64,000 nt of DNA from Hoyosella rhizosphaerae (GTDB lineage Bacteria > Actinomycetota > Actinomycetes > Mycobacteriales > Mycobacteriaceae), in contig NZ_BMJH01000004.1 of assembly GCF_014643175.1 (NCBI RefSeq), forward strand, positions 62,001-126,000. Reading direction: 5' to 3'. Shown here piece after piece: positions 31,727-41,203 of the stretch. The notes beneath the pieces were generated by a model. The model made no database searches, had not been told where the DNA came from, and was given only the letters and a program-made list of their open reading frames with translations. Made by a program: the position numbers and the translations under genes. Position 1 is the first letter of the stretch. Each line of letters starts with the position of its first letter.

Positions 31727-31760
31727 GGGCGACAGCGCTACCCGGGCGACGGCGCTACCC
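31727..31760. repeat. 17-bp tandem direct repeat
   Basis: GGGCGACAGCGCTACCC and GGGCGACGGCGCTACCC stand head to tail with one mismatch. They lie between the inverted repeat and the tRNA terminator. Function unknown. Confidence 0.9.
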
Positions 31761-31779
31761 CAGCGACGGCACAGGCAGC

Positions 31780-31827
31780 AAGAAGCCCCCACCACCCCGA
31801 GGTAAATCGGGTAGGTGAGGGCTTCTT
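31780..31827 (-). terminator. Terminator of tRNA-Pro
   Basis: AAGAAGCCC / GGGCTTCTT outer stem with further inner pairing (TACCCGA/TCGGGGT). On the minus strand it directly follows the tRNA 3' end and ends in CTTCTTGC. Confidence 0.75.
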
Positions 31828-31831
31828 AATG

Positions 31832-31905
<74 letters not shown>

Positions 31906-31948
31906 TGGTACTCACTGCACTGTTGAAGCGTTATGCAGCGAGCAGAGT

Positions 31949-32914
31949 CTAACGTACGGGGGCGTCGGATTGCGAAATCTGTTGGGCCGAGTCGGTTGCC
32001 CTTGTTGATGCCGCCGTGGGGACGAGGGTGAGCAGTGTGGCTTCGGGTCGGCAGAAGAATCGGGCCGGTGCGTACGGCGATGTTCCTATCCCGGCTGAGA
32101 CGTGAAGTTTCATGTGGGCGCCCCATTGTGAGAGCCCTTTAACGCGGGAGCGGTCGATTCCACAGTTTGTCACGAGAGCCCCGGCGATCGGGAGGCATAG
32201 TTGTCCGCCGTGGGTGTGTCCGGCGAGGACGAGGTCGTAGCCGTCCTGCGCGAACCGGTCGAGTACTCGTGGTTCTGGCGAGTGTGTGAGCCCGATGCGG
32301 ATATGCGCCCGTGGGTTTGGTGCCCCGGCGATGGTGTTGTAGCGGTCGCGGTTGATGTGGGGGTCGTCGACCCCTGCTACGACGATGTTGACGCCATTTA
32401 CTTCGAGTTCCCGCTGGTTGTGTGTTGCGTCCAGCCATCCACGTTCTGTGAATGCTGCTCGCAGATCTTGCCAGGGCAGCGGATCACCGTAGGTGCGCTT
32501 GTGTCCCTTTTTGAAGTACTTGAATGGGTTTTTGGGGCGGGGGCCAAAGTAGTCGTTGCTTCCGAAAACGAATGCCCCGGGGCGCCCGAGTAGCCCGCTG
32601 AGTGCCTGGACGACGTTGGGCACTGCTCGCGGGTGGGAGAGGTTGTCGCCGGTGTTAATGATGAGGTCTGGTTCAAGCGTGGAAAGTTCATTGATCCAGG
32701 CTTGTTTGAGGTGCTGGCCCGGTGTCATGTGGAAGTCGCTGACATGGAGGATCCGCAGGGCTGGTGTGCCGGGCGGGAGGACTGGCACTGTGACATTGCG
32801 TAGCGCAAAGGCGTTGCGTTCGATGATGGTGGCGTACGCAAGGGCCATAGCCCCTGCGCCGACGATGCCGAGTGCGAACTGTGCAGCGGTGTGCCGGGTG
32901 TTGCGAGCCATCAC
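31949..32914 (-). CDS. Membrane-anchored metallophosphoesterase
   Basis: A 321-aa calcineurin-like phosphoesterase with an N-terminal transmembrane anchor (about residues 10-30). Metal-binding motifs are all present: DFH (about 59-61), GDN, GSND and AGHTHGG. Relatives (YkuE-like) act on membrane-linked or UDP-sugar phosphates, but the substrate here is not known. It lies downstream of ponA2 as in mycobacteria (Rv3683/Rv3682), suggesting an envelope role. Confidence 0.88.
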   Translation of the reverse strand: MMARNTRHTAAQFALGIVGAGAMALAYATIIERNAFALRNVTVPVLPPGTPALRILHVSDFHMTPGQHLKQAWINELSTLEPDLIINTGDNLSHPRAVPNVVQALSGLLGRPGAFVFGSNDYFGPRPKNPFKYFKKGHKRTYGDPLPWQDLRAAFTERGWLDATHNQRELEVNGVNIVVAGVDDPHINRDRYNTIAGAPNPRAHIRIGLTHSPEPRVLDRFAQDGYDLVLAGHTHGGQLCLPIAGALVTNCGIDRSRVKGLSQWGAHMKLHVSAGIGTSPYAPARFFCRPEATLLTLVPTAASTRATDSAQQISQSDAPVR

Positions 32915-32960
32915 CTCAGGATACGGCAGATTGACGGCTCTCTCGACGGCGGTTTCCCCG

Positions 32961-32992
32961 CGACTGCGCAGTATTGGTTAACTGCGCAGTCG
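32961..32992 (-). terminator. Strong hairpin just after ponA2
   Basis: CGACTGCGCAGT / ACTGCGCAGTCG, a perfect 12-bp stem with an 8-base loop, begins two bases past the ponA2 stop. Each arm contains the self-complementary ACTGCGCAGT. No U-run follows, so termination is likely of the U-less actinobacterial kind. Confidence 0.65.
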
Positions 32993-32994
32993 TG

Positions 32995-35415
32995 TTAGTT
33001 GTCGTCGCCCTGGTTGGGGACGGGCACGGGTTCCGGTAGCCCTGGGATATCCACACTGTCAGGAAGTTCTGGGGGTTGACGGCGTTCTGGTGTGGTGGTG
33101 TTGGTGTCCGTTGTTGCGGGCGCGGACGGTTGCGGTCTGGTGACGCGCTGACTGCCGTCGCTGACATATAACGTGATTGTTGTGCCGGGTTGTGCGATTC
33201 CGGATGGGGTGTAGGACGTTACGACGCCGCGTGATTCTGCGCTTGATGTCCACACAGTCTCGTAGTCGTAGCCTGCTGATTCGAGGCGGCGTATAGCGCT
33301 GCTGGAGAACAGTCCGGTGACGTTGGGGACTTGTAGTCGCGGGTCGCCTTCGCGGAAGCGTCGGTCGGTGGCTTCGGCGGCACGAATTTCACCGAAGCGG
33401 TTGGCGACGGGCAGCACAGCTTGGAACCACGTTTGGGCGGGTTCGTTTCCGCCGAATAGGTTTCCTCGTCCGCATTGGCGGAGGTTGAAGGAGCAGATTG
33501 GGCTTGGGGTGGGGGAGTCGCCGTAGACGTAGGCAACTCCGGCAATCGTATTGGTGTACCCGAGGAATCCCGCTGAGAAGTTTGAGTTTGTGGTTCCGGT
33601 TTTGCCGGAGACGGGTGCTGTCCAGCCTGTTGCGTTTGCTGCGCGGGCAGCCGTTCCATTGGCGACGTGGTCTTCACCGAGGCCGCGGGAGAGCGCGGCA
33701 GCTAGGCCTGGGGAAACGACCTGCTCACAGGGTTCGGTGGCCAATTCGATTGGGTTTCCGAACCGGTCGATGATGGAGTCGACGGGTGAGGGTGGGCACC
33801 ATGTTCCGCCGGAAGCAAGTGTGGCTGCGACGTTGGAAAGCTCAAGCGGGTTCACGGCTACTGGGCCAAGGGTGAATGATCCGAGGTTTTGGTCCTTGAA
33901 CATGTCAGCGAGGCTTTGTTCGCTGTAGCCGGAGGTGTGCGGCTTTGTGTAGGAGCGTAGGCCCAGCTTGACGGCCATATCGACGGTGTTGCTGACGCCT
34001 ACTTGCTGGATCATCTGGATGAATGTGGTGTTGGGTGACGTGGCGAGCGCTTGCGTAAGGCTCATCGACGCGGGGTACGAAGAGAAGTTTTCAACGCAGT
34101 AGTGGTTGGGCGGGCATCCTGGCGCTCCGCCGTCGCCAAGGCCGAAGGCGTTGTACCGAGACGGCACGTTGACTTGTGCGTTGATGCCCATTCCTTGTTC
34201 GAGTGCTGCTGCGACGGTGAAAATTTTGAAGATAGACCCTGCGCCGTGACCAACCATGGAGAAGGGCTGAGAACTGACGGTCTCGTTGTTTTCACCGTCG
34301 AGGCCGTATGTGCGACTTGATGTCATTGCAAGTACTCGGTGGGAGTCCTCGCCGGGCTGGATGAGGTTCAGAATGCTTGCAACGCCGGTTGCTTGCGGGC
34401 TGGCGTTGTTGGTGACGGCGCGTTTTGCGGAATCTTGCACGACGGGGTCGAGGGTGGTGCGAATTGTGTAGCCGCCGCGGCGAATTTGTTCGCGGCTTAG
34501 GCCTGCGTCGTCGAGGTACTCAAGGACGTAGTCGCAGAAGAAGCCGCGGTCACCGGCGGTGATGCATCCTTGGGAAATCGCGCGTGGTTCGGGTAGAACG
34601 CCAAGTGGCTCTTCCATCGCTGCGAGGAATTCTTCGCGACGTTCTGGGATGTTTTCGACCATGGTGCCCAGTACGACGTTGCGGCGTGCTTGCACCCTCT
34701 CCGGATTGGTGTACGGGTTGAGGGCGGAGCTGCTTTGAACGATGCCTGCAAGCATCGCGGCTTGCCCGGCGTTGAGGTCTGCGGCGTCTATCCCGAAGTA
34801 AGTTTGTGCGGCTTGCTGCACTCCGTATGCGCCGTTGCCGAAGGGCACGAGGTTGAGATACCGAGTGAGGATTTCTTCTTTGCTGAGGCGGCTATCTAGT
34901 TCGAGTGCCATGCGGATTTCGCGGATTTTGCGTGCTGGTGTGGTTTCGATAGCAGCGCGGCGTTCGGCGTCATTTTGGGCGAGAACTAGCAATTGGTAAT
35001 TCTTGACGTACTGCTGGACAAGGGTGCTGGCGCCTTGTTCGACTTGCCCGGCGGTGGTGTTGGTAAGGGCAGCGCGAATGGTGCCTTGCCAGTCGACCCC
35101 GTCGTGGTCGGCGAAGCGTCGGTCTTCGACGGAAACGATGGCGAGTTTCATGTCATCGGAGATGCGATGGCTTGGTACCTCAGTGCGTCGCTGCTCGTAA
35201 ATGTAGGCGATGGGGTCGCCCTCGACATCGACCATTGTGGTGATGGCGGGGACTTCGCCTTCAATGAGTTGCGCGGATGTATTTTCCACGGTTTGTGCAG
35301 CTTTGTTCGACGCGAGGCCGAATCCGCCTGCGACCGGGAAAAGCATTCCTGCAAGGAGTACGCCGCCCAGAATGCTGCAGCCGCCGAGTTTCGCCACTGT
35401 ATTACCAATTGACAC
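32995..35415 (-). CDS. ponA2: Bifunctional class A penicillin-binding protein PonA2-like
   Basis: An 806-aa cell wall synthase. After an N-terminal transmembrane helix (about residues 8-30) come the glycosyltransferase domain GT51 (EDRRFADHDGVDW, ASTLVQQYVKNYQ), the transpeptidase domain with active-site serine in GSIFK and the KTGT motif (SGKTGTTNSN), and one C-terminal PASTA domain (PNVTGLFSSSAIRRLE). The tail is Pro-rich. I start it at GTG 35415, where the protein aligns with the mycobacterial N-terminus and a TACTCT -10 box lies eight bases upstream (leaderless); an upstream ATG would add 33 unlikely residues. Confidence 0.95.
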   Translation of the reverse strand: MSIGNTVAKLGGCSILGGVLLAGMLFPVAGGFGLASNKAAQTVENTSAQLIEGEVPAITTMVDVEGDPIAYIYEQRRTEVPSHRISDDMKLAIVSVEDRRFADHDGVDWQGTIRAALTNTTAGQVEQGASTLVQQYVKNYQLLVLAQNDAERRAAIETTPARKIREIRMALELDSRLSKEEILTRYLNLVPFGNGAYGVQQAAQTYFGIDAADLNAGQAAMLAGIVQSSSALNPYTNPERVQARRNVVLGTMVENIPERREEFLAAMEEPLGVLPEPRAISQGCITAGDRGFFCDYVLEYLDDAGLSREQIRRGGYTIRTTLDPVVQDSAKRAVTNNASPQATGVASILNLIQPGEDSHRVLAMTSSRTYGLDGENNETVSSQPFSMVGHGAGSIFKIFTVAAALEQGMGINAQVNVPSRYNAFGLGDGGAPGCPPNHYCVENFSSYPASMSLTQALATSPNTTFIQMIQQVGVSNTVDMAVKLGLRSYTKPHTSGYSEQSLADMFKDQNLGSFTLGPVAVNPLELSNVAATLASGGTWCPPSPVDSIIDRFGNPIELATEPCEQVVSPGLAAALSRGLGEDHVANGTAARAANATGWTAPVSGKTGTTNSNFSAGFLGYTNTIAGVAYVYGDSPTPSPICSFNLRQCGRGNLFGGNEPAQTWFQAVLPVANRFGEIRAAEATDRRFREGDPRLQVPNVTGLFSSSAIRRLESAGYDYETVWTSSAESRGVVTSYTPSGIAQPGTTITLYVSDGSQRVTRPQPSAPATTDTNTTTPERRQPPELPDSVDIPGLPEPVPVPNQGDDN

Positions 35416-35929
35416 GTTTTCTAGAGTACTGATGTGCGGGGCTCCGGTGGTAATGGTTCCTGCGGCATTTCGGTCACACTCTGGAATTTTGCGTGGACTG
35501 CGCAAACCGGGCATTGCTCGTGTGTTGGTGAAATTTGTTGTTGTACAAATGAATCCGTGTAGAGATGCAGTTGTGTGCTGGTGCGGTTAACGTCAGTGCA
35601 TAGGTTGGGGACCAGGCTCGTGGATTGGTGCTGGTAAGCCTCAGTGCGGTCACCTTCTTGTCTCGGAAGCAAATCCGAGGTTGCATTTAGCGCAGTTAGT
35701 ACCTAAGTTTGTTGCCAGTGTGATTCACATAACACTAAATAGCCACGTGTGATGCACCGATCACGTGTTGGTTTTTGACAGGGCTGGCGTTTGCCGATCC
35801 CAACAGGATTGGAAGCGCTTGCGGGGGATGCACGACCGAAGGAAGTGGCAGCACCACATGATCGTGACCACATATTCGGGCGAGGCAAAAATAAAACCGC
35901 AGGGGGCCGGAAGTAGGGAGTCAGCTAAG
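35416..35929. other. Divergent regulatory region between ponA2 and whiB4
   Basis: About 510 bases without a convincing gene; open frames here are short and lack family features. It must contain the ponA2 and whiB4 promoters. A Crp/GlxR-like site is at 35719-35734. Near 35742-35765 there are two CACGTG-containing words in opposite surroundings. I see no structured RNA. Confidence 0.55.
35719..35734. promoter_or_regulatory. Candidate Crp/GlxR site upstream of whiB4
   Basis: TGTGATTCACATAACA matches TGTGA-N6-TCACA at 9 of 10 positions. It lies about 200 bases before the whiB4 start. Confidence 0.4.
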
Positions 35930-36316
35930 GTGATGAATCATTCGGGACCTGAAGCCTCCAGGACATTGACGAAGCGGCCAGCTATACGTCGCGGTGGTGG
36001 TCTCCCGATTACCGCCACAATGTCAACAGAAGAGGCAGAGGCACGCATTGCGTGGGTATCCCAAGCTCGGTGCCGTGGAGTCGATCCCGACGTTTTGTTC
36101 GTCCGAGGTGCAGCACAGCGTAAAGCTGCAACAATCTGTCGACACTGCCCCGTTGTGCTTGAGTGCGGCGCAGATGCTCTCGACAACCGCGTCGAATTCG
36201 GCGTATGGGGCGGAATGACGGAACGCCAACGGCGCGCACTACTTAAGCAACACCCAGAAGTGGAATCTTGGGCAGAATTTTTTGCCTCGCAGCGAACTCA
36301 GCAATCCGCAGGATAA
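35930..36316 (+). CDS. whiB4: WhiB-family iron-sulfur regulator (WhiB4-like)
   Basis: A 128-aa redox-sensing transcription factor. The four Fe-S cysteines are in ARCRGVD, and CRHCPVVLEC (C-x2-C-x5-C); GVWGGMTERQRRAL is the WhiB turn and DNA-contact block. The segment ELxFVRGAAQRKAA-like and the position next to two ArsA-type ATPases match WhiB4. I start at GTG 35930, nine bases after GGGAG; ATG 35933 is next. Upstream in-frame codons to 35765 are probably not translated. Confidence 0.92.
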   Translation: MMNHSGPEASRTLTKRPAIRRGGGLPITATMSTEEAEARIAWVSQARCRGVDPDVLFVRGAAQRKAATICRHCPVVLECGADALDNRVEFGVWGGMTERQRRALLKQHPEVESWAEFFASQRTQQSAG

Positions 36317-36342
36317 GCGAAATATAGGCAAGCGATCTATAC

Positions 36343-36387
36343 AAAGCCCAGCCGACCGAGAGGGGAAGCTCAGTCTGGCTGGGTTTT
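36343..36387. terminator. Bidirectional terminator between whiB4 and bagB
   Basis: CCCAGCC / GGCTGGG stem flanked by A-run and T-run (AAAG...TTTT), so it can stop transcripts from both convergent genes. Confidence 0.85.
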
Positions 36388-36413
36388 ACGGTTTCCAGGA
36401 TCAGCGATTGTTG

Positions 36414-37571
36414 TTACTGCTTTTTCCACAGGGCAGAGATAGCGCGCAATGCGGCTAGATCTGATACCTCAAACGGCAATGACCGCAGCTTCACAATAGG
36501 TACCCGAGGGTTAGCGTGCGTGAACCGCGACAGAAGTCGTTGCTCACGCTTATCTGTTACTGCCCGATCAACATGTATGTTCAACACCGCGCGAGCAAGG
36601 ACATCTTCCTGCTCATCTCCGGTAAGTTCTTCTGCCGCTAAGCGTGCTCGGTCAGTACTGATATCAACCAAGCTCGGATGCGTTCGGTTCAATACCAGCC
36701 CCGCTAGTGGCATCTCCTCCGCGGTAAGTCGATTCACGAAGAATGAAGCCTCCCGCAAGGGGTCTGGCTCTGCAGCGGCGATTACCAAAAACTGTGTTCC
36801 CGGCGCGCGCAGCAGGTCGTAGGTGCGGTTTGCGCGTTCCCGAAACCCGCCAAACAATGAATCCAGCGAGCGGACGAAGTTGGAAGCATCCGACAGCATC
36901 TCTGACCCAACGATCGTCGATACACCCTTCATAGCCAGCCCGATTGCTCCGGTGACGATCCGGCCCAGCCCACGGCCGGGAGCCATGAACAGGCGGATCA
37001 TGCGCCCGTCAAGGAAGGTGCCCAAGCGCTGAGGCGCGTCAAGAAAATCTAACGCGTTTCGCGACGGGGGAGTGTCGACAACGATCAGTTCCCACTGCTT
37101 CTGGTGGACAAGTTGACCGAGCTTCTCCATCGCCATGTATTCCTGCGTGCCAGAGAAGGACGACGCCACAGTTTGGTAGAACGGATTAGCCAAAACGGCG
37201 GCAGCCCGTTCTGGCGAAGTGTGCTCCTGCACCATCTCATCGAACGTGCGCCGCATGTCCAGCATCATTGCGTGCAGCTCGCCGGTTACACCCTCAAGTT
37301 CGACCCGTTGGGGGACGTTGTCGAGTGCGTCGAGGCCCAAGGCCTGGGCTAGCCGACGTGCCGGATCAATTGTCAGCACCACGACCTTGCGCCCCATGTC
37401 CGCAGCACGCAACGCAAGAGCGGCAGCGGTGGTCGTCTTGCCCACACCGCCCGCGCCACAACACACCACGACCCGTGTCGATGAGTCGGCCAGGAACCTA
37501 TCAATATTCAAGAACGGGGATACACCCTTGGTTGACGTCGGATCCGCGCTGTTGTCAGTTGCTGTGGTCAC
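36414..37571 (-). CDS. ArsA/GET3-like ATPase (BagB type)
   Basis: A 385-aa P-loop ATPase of the anion-transporting (ArsA/Get3) family, with deviant Walker [14 protein letters not shown] (about residues 37-49) and the A-loop [11 protein letters not shown]. In M. tuberculosis the two neighbouring homologs Rv3679 and Rv3680 (BagA and BagB) form a complex that protects against glycerol and nitric oxide toxicity. This gene overlaps bagA by 4 bases (ATGA) and is second in the operon. Its actual client, tail-anchored protein or anion, is not known. Confidence 0.9.
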   Translation of the reverse strand: MTTATDNSADPTSTKGVSPFLNIDRFLADSSTRVVVCCGAGGVGKTTTAAALALRAADMGRKVVVLTIDPARRLAQALGLDALDNVPQRVELEGVTGELHAMMLDMRRTFDEMVQEHTSPERAAAVLANPFYQTVASSFSGTQEYMAMEKLGQLVHQKQWELIVVDTPPSRNALDFLDAPQRLGTFLDGRMIRLFMAPGRGLGRIVTGAIGLAMKGVSTIVGSEMLSDASNFVRSLDSLFGGFRERANRTYDLLRAPGTQFLVIAAAEPDPLREASFFVNRLTAEEMPLAGLVLNRTHPSLVDISTDRARLAAEELTGDEQEDVLARAVLNIHVDRAVTDKREQRLLSRFTHANPRVPIVKLRSLPFEVSDLAALRAISALWKKQ

Positions 37572-38569
37572 CGAACACCCTGTTTCGTCAGGACTTCCGC
37601 AAGTTCGTACAAACCGCCGAGGTCAACGCCATCGGTGATGGTAGGCAGCACGATTTGGGGAATGTCGATTTCTTCAAGCTCTTGGGCACTGTCTTGTTGT
37701 GCACGAGTGCGAATGGCGTACTCGGTCGCTTGGGTGAGAAGACCGCTGAGCTCTTCGTCGCTTACCTTGAGGCCGGCCTTAGTGAGGCCAGCGCGGATGG
37801 CACCCTCATCTAGTTGTTCGCTCGTTGCCGCAGAGAGAGCCTCGTCAGTCAAATATTCAGAGTTGCTGCGGTTAACAATGATGGACCCCACTCGCAGGTC
37901 CTTCTCCGTGAGTTCCTTCACCGCATCGATTGTTTCCTGAACTGGCAATGACTCAAGCAGCGTCACGAGGTGAATGATTGTCTCGTCCGAGTGCAGAAGT
38001 TTGACAACACCGTCGCTCTGGCTGCGGATTGGCCCGGACTTGGCAAGATCCGACATAGCCTTCGTGACGTCAAGAAATGTGCCGATACGCCCAGTTGGTG
38101 GCGCGTCGACAACGATCGCGTCGTAGACGGGGCGCCCCGATTTATCGCGCCGAATCACACATTCCTTGATCTTTCCCGTCAGCAGGACGTCCCGCAGGCC
38201 GGGCGCGAGTGTTGTCGCGAACTCAATCGCACCGACTTTTCGCATCGCTTTGCCCGCGAGCCCAAGACTGTAAAACATGTCTAGGTACTCCAGGAAAGCC
38301 GCTTCGATATCGACCGCGAGAGCTTTTACCTCTCCACCGTCGTCGGCGACAGCGACTTTGGTTTCTTCGTAGGGCAGCGGCGGGATGTCGAAGAGCTGCG
38401 CAATGCCCTGTCTGCCTTCCAATTCGGCGAGGAGTACACGGCGGCCACCTGCAGCGAGAGCGAGTGCAATTGCGGCCGCAACTGTTGACTTTCCTGTGCC
38501 GCCTTTGCCGCTGACAAAGTGCAGGCGAGCCTTGGCAGCCTTCTGGGACCACGAGTCGGGGGTAGACAC
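37568..38569 (-). CDS. ArsA/GET3-like ATPase (BagA type)
   Basis: A 333-aa ATPase with the Walker A motif [14 protein letters not shown] (about residues 20-33), which carries the intermolecular lysine typical for Get3/ArsA/MinD proteins. It lacks the typical CxxC metal site of Get3 as far as I can see. First gene of the bagAB pair; divergent from the small DUF4177-like gene at 38624. Homolog of Rv3679 by position and length. Confidence 0.9.
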   Translation of the reverse strand: MSTPDSWSQKAAKARLHFVSGKGGTGKSTVAAAIALALAAGGRRVLLAELEGRQGIAQLFDIPPLPYEETKVAVADDGGEVKALAVDIEAAFLEYLDMFYSLGLAGKAMRKVGAIEFATTLAPGLRDVLLTGKIKECVIRRDKSGRPVYDAIVVDAPPTGRIGTFLDVTKAMSDLAKSGPIRSQSDGVVKLLHSDETIIHLVTLLESLPVQETIDAVKELTEKDLRVGSIIVNRSNSEYLTDEALSAATSEQLDEGAIRAGLTKAGLKVSDEELSGLLTQATEYAIRTRAQQDSAQELEEIDIPQIVLPTITDGVDLGGLYELAEVLTKQGVR

Positions 38570-38623
38570 GTTTACGAGCTTATAAGCTGCACGCTGTTGT
38601 GTCGCCCGACTAGGGTGGTTTTC

Positions 38624-38797
38624 ATGAGTGAGATCACCCGCTGGGAGTACGTGACCATCCCGCTGCTAACGCATGCAACCAAAGCAATCCTCGACAACTG
38701 GGGTCGAGACGGATGGGAACTGGTGTCGGTATTGCAGGGACCAACCGGTGAACAGCATGTGGCATACATGAAGCGGCCAATAGGAGAGTCGGCATGA
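38624..38797 (+). CDS. Small DUF4177-like protein
   Basis: A 57-aa protein. WEYVTIPLLTHATKAILDNWGRDGWELVSVL is the DUF4177 pattern (YEY...LNxxGxxGWELVxV). No function is known. A TAGGGT box lies eight bases before the ATG, so the message may be leaderless. It overlaps ridA by 4 bases and is co-transcribed with it, as in mycobacteria. Confidence 0.85.
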   Translation: MSEITRWEYVTIPLLTHATKAILDNWGRDGWELVSVLQGPTGEQHVAYMKRPIGESA

Positions 38798-39255
38798 CCA
38801 CGCACAGTGAGCGGCTTAAACAACTGGGATTGTCGCTTCCTCCGGTTGTACCTCCGGTGGCCGCGTATGTTCCTGCTGTGCAAGCCGGAGAGTTTGTCTA
38901 CACATCTGGCCAGTTGCCACTTGTTGCCGGTGAACTGAGCAATGCAGGAAAAGTCGGCGCTGAGGTATCCCCTGAACAAGCGACTGAGATGGCTCGAGTG
39001 TGCGGATTGAACGCCCTCGCGGCAATCGATGCCCTTGTCGGTATTGACAGTGTGGTTCGGGTAGTGAAGGTCGTTGGGTTTGTTGCCTCGGCGGCAGGCT
39101 TCAACGGACAACCGCAGGTCATCAACGGAGCTTCTGAACTGTTCGGCGACGTCTTCGGTGAGGCGGGCAAACACGCTCGGTCGGCCGTTGGTGTAGCCGA
39201 ACTTCCGCTCAATGCAGCGGTAGAAGTAGAAGTTATCGTCCAGGTCAAGGCCTGA
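38794..39255 (+). CDS. RidA family enamine/imine deaminase
   Basis: A 153-aa Rid protein. YVPAVQAGEFVYTSGQLP and the C-terminal RSAVGVAELPLNAAVEVE, containing the key Arg, are family marks. RidA proteins hydrolyse reactive enamines such as 2-aminoacrylate made by PLP enzymes. This longer type with the internal A/N-rich segment is the actinobacterial Rv3678c branch. It ends before a convergent gene. Confidence 0.9.
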   Translation: MTTHSERLKQLGLSLPPVVPPVAAYVPAVQAGEFVYTSGQLPLVAGELSNAGKVGAEVSPEQATEMARVCGLNALAAIDALVGIDSVVRVVKVVGFVASAAGFNGQPQVINGASELFGDVFGEAGKHARSAVGVAELPLNAAVEVEVIVQVKA

Positions 39256-39342
39256 AACACAACAGAGCTCGGCGGGCGCGGTGTGTAAAAGCGCTGCGTC
39301 GGCCGAGCCATACTTGAACACACTGAGTGCTCCAGAGAGCCC

Positions 39343-40419
39343 TTAGGTCGTCGAGTCAATGATGGATGAGCAGCGCCACTCGAGGTACCCGACGAACATC
39401 CAAAAGTCGGCATACAGTGGGTTGCTTGAGTTCCCGTCGCAATATCGGCGGTAGAGCTGCTGCACGATCACTGCGAGTCGGAACAATCCGTAGACCTCGT
39501 AAAATGCCCAATTTTGAATGTTCAGCCCGGTGGCTTGTGCGTAGTATTCGACCACTTCGTTGCGGGTGAGCATTCCGGGTAGGTGCGTTGGTTGGCGTCG
39601 GGTTTGTTGCATGACGTCGTCATCGTCGGCTTGAACCCAGTAGGCGAGAGTGGCCCCGAGCTCCATGAGTGGGTCGCCCAACGTGGCCATTTCCCAGTCA
39701 AGAATCCCGATGACTTTCAACGATTCGGTGCTGTTGCTGCCGGTGTTGGCAAAAACAACATTGTCGAAGCGAAAGTCGTTGTGAATTAGGCACGTGCGCA
39801 CGTCATCGGGGCGGTGCTGATCAAGCCACTGCATCACTGACTCGAATGTGGGCACATTTTCGGTGTGTGCTCGACGGTAACGGTCAGACCAACCTCGGAT
39901 TTGGCGCTCAACGTACCCGTGGCCCTTGCCAAGGTGCTGGAGCCCAGCTGAGCTGGTATCGACGTTGTGAAGTTCAACAAGCCTGTCTAGGACGCTGAGG
40001 CAGAGCTTCCGCGTCGCAGCGGGGGTCAAGTCAAGGCCCTTGGGTAGGTTGCGGCGCAAGATGATGCCGTTGAGCCGCTGCATGACGTAGAACTCTGTGC
40101 CGATGACGTCGGTGTCCGCGCACAAGGCCACCATCTGCGGAACGTAGTGGAAGTGTGGTTTGAGGGCTTTTTGGACTTCGTATTCTCTGCCCATATCGTG
40201 TGCGGAAGCTGCTCGGTGTCCAGCTGGTGGTCGGCGTAGGACGAACTCACGATCTGGGTATTTCACTAAGTACGTTAGGTTCGAGGCGCCACCAGGAAAC
40301 TGCGTCACCTCCGGGATGCTGACGAGGCCAGAAACATGGCCCTGCAGCCATTCGTGCATGCGGCTGACGTCGAACGCATCATCCTCACGCAGTGCACCTG
40401 CCTCGTCGTTGATGCTCAA
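39343..40419 (-). CDS. APH/choline-kinase-like phosphotransferase (acyl-CoA pathway kinase)
   Basis: A 358-aa kinase-fold protein of the aminoglycoside-phosphotransferase family. Catalytic loop HNDFRFDN (Brenner motif, HxDxxxxN) and DFG-equivalent LDWEMATLGDP are intact, with the N-lobe FPGGASNLTY and FVLRRPP. Members of this subgroup are linked to acyl-CoA dehydrogenases (as LvaA in levulinate catabolism and the kinase half of ACAD10/11), where they phosphorylate the 4-hydroxyl of an acyl-CoA. The start is TTG 40419, overlapping the SDR stop (TTGA) with GGA upstream; the longer frame would run 70 bases into the SDR gene. Confidence 0.85.
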   Translation of the reverse strand: MSINDEAGALREDDAFDVSRMHEWLQGHVSGLVSIPEVTQFPGGASNLTYLVKYPDREFVLRRPPAGHRAASAHDMGREYEVQKALKPHFHYVPQMVALCADTDVIGTEFYVMQRLNGIILRRNLPKGLDLTPAATRKLCLSVLDRLVELHNVDTSSAGLQHLGKGHGYVERQIRGWSDRYRRAHTENVPTFESVMQWLDQHRPDDVRTCLIHNDFRFDNVVFANTGSNSTESLKVIGILDWEMATLGDPLMELGATLAYWVQADDDDVMQQTRRQPTHLPGMLTRNEVVEYYAQATGLNIQNWAFYEVYGLFRLAVIVQQLYRRYCDGNSSNPLYADFWMFVGYLEWRCSSIIDSTT

Positions 40420-41171
40420 CTGAGTTTCCGTACGATTGGTAGGGGCGCGAAGCGCATCACCTGTGCGAGAACTGTCCACGGCCACCCGGGGATATACGCT
40501 TTGCCTGGTTCGCGTTCGATTGCTTTGACCAGAGCTTTTGCGCCTTTGTCTGCGCTCGTCATCAGCGGCGTTTTGGGTGCTTGGGCGGTCATTTCTGATT
40601 CGATGTAGCCCGGCAGCAGCGCTGTCACTTTGATGTGGGACCCGAGGTGTTGCATGCGAATTCCCTCGGCCAATGATGCGGCGGCAGATTTGGATGCTGC
40701 GTATGCGGTGACGTTCCCCCGCATACCGCGCACTGCGCTGACAGACGACACGATGACGAGGTGGCCCTGCTTTTGCTCACGAAAAATTTCGAGGGCCGCC
40801 TCGCATTGCGCGAGTAGGCCAATCACATTCGTTTCCATGGTTTGCTTGTTCGCAGCGAATGCCCCGGTACCGATCGGTTGACCCTTACCCAAACCGGCAT
40901 TGGCGATCACGCGGTCGAGGCTTCCGAGTTCGTCGCGGCATTCGTGAAAGACACGGAAGACGCTGTCGTGATCGTTGACGTCGAGTTCTTTAACGACGAC
41001 AGTGATGCCGGGGTTGGTGCTGCGCAACTCGGATGCGAGCGCCTCAAGGCGTTCGGTGCGACGCGCACACAAAGCCAGGTTGCGGTCTTTTGCGGCAAAC
41101 TGACGCGCCATGCCTTCGCCCAATCCCGAGCTTGCACCAGTGATGAGGATGTTTGTGCGCATAAATGTCAC
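40416..41171 (-). CDS. Short-chain dehydrogenase/reductase
   Basis: A 251-aa classical SDR. NAD(P) motif TGASSGLG (residues about 11-18), catalytic Ser in VSSVSAV and YxxxK in YAASK. Second gene of the island acyl-CoA dehydrogenase - SDR - kinase. It may oxidise or reduce the hydroxyl of an acyl chain, in keeping with its neighbours, but the substrate is not defined by sequence. Confidence 0.92.
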   Translation of the reverse strand: MTFMRTNILITGASSGLGEGMARQFAAKDRNLALCARRTERLEALASELRSTNPGITVVVKELDVNDHDSVFRVFHECRDELGSLDRVIANAGLGKGQPIGTGAFAANKQTMETNVIGLLAQCEAALEIFREQKQGHLVIVSSVSAVRGMRGNVTAYAASKSAAASLAEGIRMQHLGSHIKVTALLPGYIESEMTAQAPKTPLMTSADKGAKALVKAIEREPGKAYIPGWPWTVLAQVMRFAPLPIVRKLS

Positions 41172-41203
41172 CTTACTTAGGGGCCTGGTTATTGTTGAGG
41201 GGC

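Larger units (their letters stand above)
31462..31779. other. Intergenic region between trkH and tRNA-Pro with repeats, no gene
   Basis: No protein gene is seen. The stretch holds a long inverted repeat (31680-31720) and a 17-base tandem repeat (31727-31760), listed separately. The trkH promoter must lie here, but I cannot pick it with confidence. Confidence 0.6.
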
